Positions 59,193 to 64,000 of a stretch of 64,000 nt of DNA are shown here, piece after piece (the stretch's first letter is position 1; the number at the start of each line of letters is the position of its first letter). The stretch lies in NCBI GenBank assembly GCA_025989215.1, contig JAPDNP010000002.1:558001-622000 (forward strand), given 5' to 3'. The stretch comes from Neisseriaceae bacterium JH1-16 (GTDB lineage Bacteria; Pseudomonadota; Gammaproteobacteria; Burkholderiales; Chromobacteriaceae). The translations under genes and the position numbers were made by a program. The notes under the pieces were generated by a model. It was not told the DNA's origin. It made no database searches and saw only the letters and a program-made list of their open reading frames with translations.

Positions 59193-59338
59193 AGCCGACC
59201 AAGGGCGACGTGCCGATCACCTTTCGCCTCTACGTGCGCAACTGCTGGGTGGCCGAAGATCAGGTCTGGAATAGCCCGGACCACTGCGATAAGAGCATCG
59301 AGCTGGACGAGGGCAAGCACCGGCTAACTCGGTACTGA
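59193..59338 (+). pseudogene. 3' remnant of a lost phage gene
   Basis: An open frame without a proper start ends in TGA at 59336-59338. It reads PTKGDVPITFRLYVRNCWV, then AEDQVWNSPDHCDKSIELD, then EGKHRLTRY, with phage-backbone codon use and GC content. A GTG at 59211 would give only 42 residues. It probably marks deletion of a gene, perhaps the former mom or methylase region. Confidence 0.45.
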
Positions 59339-59390
59339 GTAAGCCCTGCAGAGAGAACGAAAGAGACCACAATCGAGGTATCGGCTTGCC

Positions 59391-59687
59391 TTACGTGTTA
59401 TCCGGCCTGTCTGGGAAGCCTTCTCGAAGCAAGATTGGTCCTCCCAGACAACGTTCTATGGCCTCTGCGTTGTTCACGTAGTACTCGACACTTCGCGAGA
59501 TCGCTTCGTCAGAAGGGCGCATTGGCCAATGCAAACTAATCTGCCCATGCATGTTCTCCTGCCAGAAGCTGATGCCTACCGAGTAGTCAGTCGCATTCGG
59601 ACCAGGGATCGTCGCCTCGGGCGAATGGACCTGGTACTGCACCACCTTGCCACCGACGATGGTGCTGAGCTGCTTGTTGAACTCCAT
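59391..59687 (-). CDS. Reverse-strand accessory protein near the right end
   Basis: 98 residues: EFNKQLSTIVGGKVVQYQVHSPEATIPG, then VGISFWQENMHGQISLHWPMRPSDEAISRSVEYYVNNAEAIERCL. No family recognised. AGAGGT lies 8 nt before the ATG at 59687. It faces against the late operon. Confidence 0.65.
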   Translation of the reverse strand: MEFNKQLSTIVGGKVVQYQVHSPEATIPGPNATDYSVGISFWQENMHGQISLHWPMRPSDEAISRSVEYYVNNAEAIERCLGGPILLREGFPDRPDNT

Positions 59688-59756
59688 ATCGACCTCTGAA
59701 GAAATGGTTTCTCGCCCGTTTGCTACTGAGGGTATTTATTCAGTTTCGCACTTTTC

Positions 59757-59780
59757 CCCCGTCTTCTACGGGGCTTTTTC
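59757..59780. terminator. Intrinsic terminator near the right end
   Basis: CCCCGT-CTTCT-ACGGGG followed by CTTTTTC, with an A-tract on the other side, so it can work both ways. Confidence 0.75.
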
Positions 59781-59801
59781 ACGTAGGAAGTAGACCGGAA
59801 C

Positions 59802-59948
59802 ATGGCAGAGCCAGCCGTTATCTGCTGCCGGTGCACTGATGGGGCGCTCACGTTATTCACGAGTGATGAGCAGATCATGGGGGGCTGCACTAGGTGCTTG
59901 CGGGGCGGTGCCAATACTGGCGCAAAGTTTGGGGTTTTCGGGAGGTGA
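59802..59948 (+). CDS. 48-residue zinc-ribbon protein at the right end
   Basis: A short frame with ATG at 59802 and TGA at 59946-59948. It has two paired-cysteine knuckles (VICCRCTDG, about residues 7-15, and GGCTRCLRGG, about 27-36) in a compact zinc-ribbon layout. AGGAAG precedes the ATG. The size resembles a truncated Com-like finger, but the sequence is not the same as the Com gene at 58562. It is too short to be found by usual length cut-offs. Confidence 0.6.
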   Translation: MAEPAVICCRCTDGALTLFTSDEQIMGGCTRCLRGGANTGAKFGVFGR

Positions 59949-59981
59949 GTAGTGCCAAAAGCAGCGCTAAAGAGTGCCAAA
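59907..59981 (-). promoter_or_regulatory. Candidate transposase-binding repeats at the right end
   Basis: AGTGCCAAA occurs at 59951-59959 and 59973-59981, 22 bp apart, and GGTGCCAAT at 59907-59915. Read inward from the right end the first is GATTTGGCACT, beginning at base 16-17; GATTGTCACG occupies the equivalent place at the left end. Mu ends carry three such sites each. Confidence 0.5.
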
Positions 59982-59998
59982 TCGCGCGCCGCGTTACA

Positions 59999-60003
59999 GC
60001 CTG
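59999..60003 (+). repeat. Target-site duplication, right (GCCTG)
   Basis: Second copy of the 5-bp duplication, directly after the CA end of the prophage. Confidence 0.85.
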
Positions 60004-60147
60004 GCCGCTTGGCAGGCGCGAGGGAAGCCGAAGGCCAGCGCATCGGGGGTCGCCTTTCTTTGCCTACTTTCTTTGGCGAAGCAAAGAAAGTAGGCCGCCC
60101 CGCCGGGCGGGACCGGCGCTGCCACAGCCCCCACCAACGTTGGCCGA
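59999..60147 (+). repeat. Type A repeat, right half
   Basis: Continues the repeat broken at 22876: GCCTGGCCGCTTGGCAGGCG, then GAGGGAAGCCG, then a hairpin CTACTTTCTTTG/CAAAGAAAGTAG (60064-60093), CCCGCCGGGCGGGACCGGCG and a terminal TTGGCCGAA at 60140. Confidence 0.8.
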
Positions 60148-60408
60148 ACGACATGTATCGCCAGTCCTTCGGTCAACACCTAGCACCCTACCTTTCGTGC
60201 CCGGCTCACACTCCCCCGTATCGAAGAACCAAAAAAAAAAGCCAGCCCACGGGGGCTGGCATCAATCTCATACAAGTACACACAGGGAGAGAGGAGAAAC
60301 GTACCGACCGGTCCTCCCAGACCGACCGGCACCACACACCGGTTGATGCCGGTCATCCCGGCATCGCCCTCCCGACAAACCACCGTCAGGAGGCATTACA
60401 TTCAAGGT
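60148..60408. other. Intergenic region before the cid/lrg operon end
   Basis: Contains the terminator of the minus-strand membrane-protein operon and several short GC-rich inverted repeats with CCGGT cores (60305-60365). No gene supported. Confidence 0.55.
60231..60260 (-). terminator. Intrinsic terminator of the cidAB/lrgAB operon
   Basis: On the minus strand GCCAGCCC-CCGT-GGGCTGGC is followed by a run of ten T. It is about 150 nt past the stop of the lrgB-like gene. Confidence 0.8.
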
Positions 60409-61092
60409 TTACAGCAGGTGCCCCACCATCGGCGCGGCCAGCACGGTAGCCAGGCCACCGAACATCATAGTCAGGCTGGCAACCACGCCTTCCTCGGCAC
60501 CGATCTCGTTGGCCTTGGCGGTACCCGCCCCGTGAGCGGCGGCGCCGAACAACGCGCCCTTGGCGAGTCGCGAACGCAGCGGCAGCAGCGAGATCATCAG
60601 TTCACCGATCAGCATGCCGCACACGCCGGTGATCACCACGAATACGGCGGTCAGGTTAGCCTCGGCGCCAAAGCTCGGGGCGGCGGCCATCGCGAACGGG
60701 GTGCTGATCGAGCGCGGCGCCAGGCTCTTCTGCAGCAGGTCCGACAGGCCTAGCAGACGGGCCAGCCACACCGAGCTCAACATCGCCACCGGCATGCCGA
60801 CCAGCACGCCGGCGGTCAGCGGGAACCAATGCTTGCGGATCAGCGCGCGCTGCTCGTAGATCGGTACCGCGAAGGCCACGGTGGCCGGGCCGAGCAGCCA
60901 GCTGAGCCAGCGGGTCTCGCTGAAATAGGTGCTGTACGACACGTGGGTCAGCAGCACGCCGGCCACCAGCACCACCGGCACCGCGAACAGCGGCGACAGC
61001 CACCATACATGGAAGCGCTTGTAGAGGCGCTTCACCACGAAATACAGCGCGACGGTGACGACGAAGCAGATAATCGCAATCAGGGTTTCCAT
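60409..61092 (-). CDS. lrgB: LrgB/CidB-family membrane protein
   Basis: 227 residues with about six to seven hydrophobic segments. STPFAMAAAPSFGAEANLTAVFVVITGVCGMLIGE and GALFGAAAHGAGTAKANEIGAEEGVVASLTMMFGGLATVL are LrgB/YohK family blocks. The pair acts in holin/antiholin-like control of autolysis or in by-product (glycolate or pyruvate) export, depending on species. It starts 3 nt after the lrgA-like stop. Confidence 0.9.
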   Translation of the reverse strand: METLIAIICFVVTVALYFVVKRLYKRFHVWWLSPLFAVPVVLVAGVLLTHVSYSTYFSETRWLSWLLGPATVAFAVPIYEQRALIRKHWFPLTAGVLVGMPVAMLSSVWLARLLGLSDLLQKSLAPRSISTPFAMAAAPSFGAEANLTAVFVVITGVCGMLIGELMISLLPLRSRLAKGALFGAAAHGAGTAKANEIGAEEGVVASLTMMFGGLATVLAAPMVGHLL

Positions 61093-61095
61093 GAC

Positions 61096-61518
61096 TTACG
61101 CCTCACTATGCAGATGGCGAAAACGACGACGTACGACGATTTCCAGCTTGTAGCAGGCATCGACTGCCAGCGACGTTGCAGTCATCACCAGCGCGGTCGA
61201 CAGCACGATCACCACCATGATCTTCCAGCCCGCGTCGAGCATCAGATCGGAATAATTAACCACCGCCACCACCGCAGGGATGAAGAACAGCAGCATTTCA
61301 GCCAACAGCCAGCGCGCGCCGCGACGGCACCAGTTGAGCGGCAGCCAGCCCATCGCCAGCGCGCCCAGCGTCAGCGCCATGCCGATCACACCGGCCGGCA
61401 CGGCAGGAATCAGTTTTTGCGAAACATGACTGGCGGCCAGCCACACCACGCATAGCAGTGCGACCTGAGAAGGCATCACCAACCATTGTTTTATTGCGGG
61501 GGAACTGGCCGTAGTCAT
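61096..61518 (-). CDS. lrgA: LrgA/CidA-family membrane protein
   Basis: 140 residues, four hydrophobic segments: LIPAVPAGVIGMALTLGALAMGWL and WLLAEMLLFFIPAVVAVVNY are the CidA/LrgA core (IPGxVIGM...FFIPAxVG). It is first gene of the pair, divergent from a LysR regulator, as in many cid operons. Confidence 0.9.
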   Translation of the reverse strand: MTTASSPAIKQWLVMPSQVALLCVVWLAASHVSQKLIPAVPAGVIGMALTLGALAMGWLPLNWCRRGARWLLAEMLLFFIPAVVAVVNYSDLMLDAGWKIMVVIVLSTALVMTATSLAVDACYKLEIVVRRRFRHLHSEA

Positions 61519-61623
61519 GATTTTTCACACACAACACTAGAGAGAGTGAGCAGAGTATAGCGAGCGTCATATCATTCAAGAAATGAATTAAAATTATCGA
61601 AATCATTCCAAAAAGGCATTGAT

Positions 61624-62541
61624 ATGGATGTCCGCGCACTGCGCTACTTCATCGAGGTGGTTCGCCAGCAGAACTTCACCCGCGCCGCCGACGCGCTGTT
61701 CGTCACCCAGCCGACCATCAGCAAGATGGTGCGTCAGCTCGAAGAGGAGCTGGGCAGCCCGCTGATCCTGCGCGAGGGCCGTTCGTTCCGGCTCACCGAT
61801 GCCGGCCGGGTCACCTACCAGCGCGGCCTCGACGTGCTGGCGGCGATGAACCGGCTCAAGACCGAGCTGGCCGACCTGTCCGAACTGGTGCAGGGCGAAC
61901 TGGTGGTGGGCGTGCCGCCGATGGCCGGCGGCGCCTTCTTCGCTCCGGTGGTGAACGCGTTTCGGCAGCGCTACCCCAAGGTCGAACTGCAGCTGGTCGA
62001 GGACGGCGCGCAGGGCATCGAGAGCCGGGTGCGCACCGGCCAGCTGGAGATCGGCGTGGCAGTGCTGCCGGTGGACCCTGCGGCGTTCTCGTCGATCAGC
62101 TGCATCCGCGACCGCCTGTGCCTGGTGGCGCCGGCCGGCTCGCGCTGGCAAGGCCGCGCCGGCGTGCGGCTGAAGGAATTCGCCGACCAGCCGATGATCC
62201 TCTACCCCGAGGACTTCACCCTGTCGCACCGGGTGGCCGACGCCTATCGCAGGCTGGGCAAGCCGGTGAAGATCGCCGGGCGCAGCGCGCACTGGGACCT
62301 GATCGTCGCGCTGGTGGCTGCCGGCCTCGGTCTCGCGCTGCTACCCGAACGGGTGATCCGCAGCGTCGACCGCAACCTGTTCGACATCGTGCCGCTCGAC
62401 GACGAGTCGCTGGTCTGGCACCTTGGCCTGATCTGGAAGCAAGACACCTATCTGTCCCACGCCGCGCGCGCGTGGCTGGAACTGACCCGTGAACTGCTGG
62501 GCGCCGGGCGCCCTGCCCCCCTGCCAGGAGATCCCGCATGA
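61624..62541 (+). CDS. LysR-family regulator, CidR-like
   Basis: 305 residues. The helix-turn-helix is ALRYFIEVVRQQNFTRAADALFVTQPTISKMVRQLEEELGSPLILREG (residues 4-51), with a standard effector domain (VVGVPPMAGGAFFAPVVNAFRQRYP). The divergent layout with lrgA/lrgB is that of CidR, which activates cid genes under weak-acid stress. Intergenic region 61519-61623 is AT-rich. It overlaps the next gene by 4 nt. Confidence 0.88.
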   Translation: MDVRALRYFIEVVRQQNFTRAADALFVTQPTISKMVRQLEEELGSPLILREGRSFRLTDAGRVTYQRGLDVLAAMNRLKTELADLSELVQGELVVGVPPMAGGAFFAPVVNAFRQRYPKVELQLVEDGAQGIESRVRTGQLEIGVAVLPVDPAAFSSISCIRDRLCLVAPAGSRWQGRAGVRLKEFADQPMILYPEDFTLSHRVADAYRRLGKPVKIAGRSAHWDLIVALVAAGLGLALLPERVIRSVDRNLFDIVPLDDESLVWHLGLIWKQDTYLSHAARAWLELTRELLGAGRPAPLPGDPA

Positions 62542-62999
62542 AACGCCTTGTCGCCCTCTTTGTCCTGTTGATCCTCACCGGCTGCGCCAGCCTGTCGCTG
62601 CAGAAGCCGCAGGTGAACGTGATCGACATCGTGCCGCAGCAGGCCACCCTGCTCGAGCAGACCTTCAAGCTGACACTGCGCATCCAGAACCCGAACGACA
62701 GGCCGCTGTCCGCCGACGGCCTGGCGTTCCAGATCCGGCTGGCCGACAGCGACTTCGGCAACGGCGTCAGCGCCGGCCCGATCGCGGTGCCGGCCTACGG
62801 CGACACCACCGTCGACGTGACGCTCCACACCACGCTGGCCGCCTGGCTGCGCCAGGCCGGCCGTTTCCTCGACGGCCAGCACCAGAGCCTGCCCTACGAG
62901 ATCAGCGGCAAGCTCAACGGCCTGAACGGCTGGGGCACCATACCGTTCAAGACCCACGGCGAGCTGAAGCTGCCCAAGGCGCTGTCCGCCCCGCAGTAA
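62538..62999 (+). CDS. LEA14-like lipoprotein (WHy domain)
   Basis: 153 residues with lipobox LILTGCASLS (Cys about 15) and one LEA type 2 / WHy beta-sandwich (VNVIDIVPQQATLLEQTFKLTLRIQNPNDRPLSADGLAFQIRLADSDFGNGVS). It is probably anchored in the outer membrane facing the periplasm, with a stress or envelope role by analogy. Coupled to the LysR gene by ATGA. Confidence 0.85.
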   Translation: MKRLVALFVLLILTGCASLSLQKPQVNVIDIVPQQATLLEQTFKLTLRIQNPNDRPLSADGLAFQIRLADSDFGNGVSAGPIAVPAYGDTTVDVTLHTTLAAWLRQAGRFLDGQHQSLPYEISGKLNGLNGWGTIPFKTHGELKLPKALSAPQ

Positions 63000-63020
63000 G
63001 CGCCGCACTGGCATGAAAAA

Positions 63021-63038
63021 AGCGCCCCGAGGGGCGCT
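63021..63038. terminator. Bidirectional intrinsic terminator
   Basis: AGCGCCCC-GA-GGGGCGCT preceded by an A-tract and followed by TTCTTG, between convergent genes. A TTGGCCGAA element follows at 63045-63053. Confidence 0.8.
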
Positions 63039-63068
63039 TTCTTGTTGGCCGAAGGGCCAGGCCGTCGC

Positions 63069-64000
63069 TTACAGCTTGAAACGGCTGAACGCGGTCTGCA
63101 TGCTCTTGGCGGTGCGGTTGAGCACGTCGAGCGTCTGCATCGCCGACTGCAGCGCCGCGTCCGAATCGACGATCTGGCCGTTGATCGACTCGGTGCTCTG
63201 CGCCATCGCGGTGGCGGCGTTGTGCTGCTCGCCGGTCGACAGCGCGATCGCGCTGATCTTGTCGATCACCTGCTGCATGGTCTCGCCGATCTGCGCCATG
63301 CGCTCGCGCGCCGACTCGGTCAGGCTGGCGCTGGTATCGACCGCGCCGACCGTGCCCTGCATATTGCTGACCGCGCGGCCGGTCTCGGCTAGGATGCTCT
63401 CCACCGTGCCGCTGATCTCTACCGTCGCCTGGCCGGTGCGTTCGGCCAACTTGCGCACCTCGTCGGCCACCACCGCGAAGCCGCGGCCCTGCTCGCCGGC
63501 GCGCGCCGCCTCGATCGCCGCGTTCAGCGCCAGCAGATTGGTCTGGTCGGCAATGTCGCGGATCACATTGGTGATCTTGGTGATGTCCTGCGAGCGCTGC
63601 TCCAGCGACTTGAGCAAGGACGCCAGGTTGCCCACCGTCTGGCTGGTGCGCGACATCTCCTCGCTGATGCGCTGCATGTCGCCGGCACTGGCCGTCGACG
63701 CCTGGCCGGTTTCCTTGATCAGCTGGTCGGTCAACTGGGCGGTGTCGGCGATGTGCGAAATGCTCACCGTCACCTCCTCGATCGCCGCGGCATTCGAGCT
63801 GGAAATGTCGGCCAGGCGGTGCGAATCCTGCGCCACGCGCTCAACCGTGCCGCTCACCTCGATCACGCCGCCGGCCAGGCTGACCGCCTCCTCGCGCAGC
63901 TCGCGGAACATGCCGTTCAGGCGCTGCACGAAGCTGTTGAACGCCTCGGCGGTCTCGGCCACCTCGTCGTTGCCAGACACCTCGATGCGACGGGTCAGGT
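63069..64000 (-). CDS. Methyl-accepting chemotaxis protein, 5' end beyond window
   Basis: The last about 310 residues are visible. The window edge falls in a HAMP-like linker ([25 protein letters not shown]). Then follow methylation helices and the signalling hairpin tip ([45 protein letters not shown]), intact for CheA/CheW contact. The ligand-binding part is not in the window. No pentapeptide CheR tether is present at the C-terminus (ends AFSRFKL). Confidence 0.93.
   Translation of the reverse strand, partial: LTRRIEVSGNDEVAETAEAFNSFVQRLNGMFRELREEAVSLAGGVIEVSGTVERVAQDSHRLADISSSNAAAIEEVTVSISHIADTAQLTDQLIKETGQASTASAGDMQRISEEMSRTSQTVGNLASLLKSLEQRSQDITKITNVIRDIADQTNLLALNAAIEAARAGEQGRGFAVVADEVRKLAERTGQATVEISGTVESILAETGRAVSNMQGTVGAVDTSASLTESARERMAQIGETMQQVIDKISAIALSTGEQHNAATAMAQSTESINGQIVDSDAALQSAMQTLDVLNRTAKSMQTAFSRFKL

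Larger units (their letters stand above)
22877..59998 (+). mobile_element. Complete Mu-like prophage, 37122 bp
   Basis: The left end is TGTGGGG and the right end GTTACA, that is 5'-TG...CA-3', flanked by the GCCTG duplication. Contents in order: Mu-type repressor, Ner, transposase A, ATPase B, early genes, GemA, Mor, lysis cassette, small and large terminase, portal, head, protease/scaffold, sheath, tube, frameshifted chaperone, tape measure, baseplate, fibre and Com. All essential structural genes look intact, so the phage may be inducible. Accessory genes lie at 32071, 35030, 40200, 40710, 53159, 53673, 58882 and 59391. Confidence 0.93.

Noticed and set aside
22877-59998. Tyrosine or serine integrase-type prophage
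   Set aside because: No integrase gene and no tRNA attachment site; the DDE transposase and 5-bp duplication identify a transposable phage.
1-64000. CRISPR array, rRNA operon, plasmid or phage-type replication origin
   Set aside because: No regularly spaced direct repeats, rRNA sequence or iteron cluster was seen on reading; the repeats found are interspersed single units.

Overview
The window is GC-rich chromosomal DNA, most likely from a betaproteobacterium of the Neisseriales (Chromobacteriaceae-like). That placement is inferred from base composition and protein character, not from a marker gene. About 27 kb of host DNA flanks one complete Mu-like prophage.

Left host region (1-22876). 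The dominant theme is steroid catabolism. It holds a KstD-like FAD dehydrogenase followed by an SDR (1-1920, minus), a 3-oxosteroid 1-dehydrogenase behind an HsaA-type flavin monooxygenase (8607-11667, minus), a LuxR-type regulator resembling TeiR (12646-13854), a Rieske 3-ketosteroid 9-alpha-hydroxylase KshA (14086-15147), and a divergent operon of SDR, esterase, degenerate RibBA-like protein and SDR (15381-19023). Four steroid transcription units carry the same promoter-proximal element, TAGTCC-N4-GGACGATG, always pointing towards the gene, so a common regulon is likely. Between them lie unrelated genes: a TAXI-type solute-binding protein, a TPR glycosyltransferase-like protein, a HypT-like LysR regulator with a membrane protein, and a PaaY-like hexapeptide protein. 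After the cluster come an I78-like lipoprotein, a small inverted-repeat element, a LysE exporter, an AlaX-type editing protein and another LysR regulator.

Prophage (22877-59998, 37122 bp). Its ends can be placed to the base: TG...CA termini flanked by the 5-bp duplication GCCTG, inside a chromosomal interspersed repeat whose uninterrupted relative lies at about 11.8-12.0 kb. The order is Mu-like: repressor, operator array, Ner, transposase A, ATPase B, early genes, a structured RNA, GemA, Mor, lysis genes (M15 endolysin, holin-like protein, nested spanins), terminase, portal, head, protease with nested scaffold, contractile tail with a programmed -1 frameshift, baseplate, fibre, Com. Several lower-GC accessory genes are inserted between conserved genes, some on the opposite strand. 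Three near-identical palindromes mark the 3' ends of some of these inserts.

Right host region (59999-64000): the rest of the split repeat, a cidA/lrgA-cidB/lrgB pair with its divergent LysR regulator, a LEA14-like lipoprotein, and the signalling end of a chemotaxis receptor cut by the window.

Across the window a 9-mer, TTGGCCGAA, occurs 31 times by eye on both strands. It is denser in host DNA than in the prophage and sits beside at least three terminators, as DNA uptake sequences do in Neisseria.
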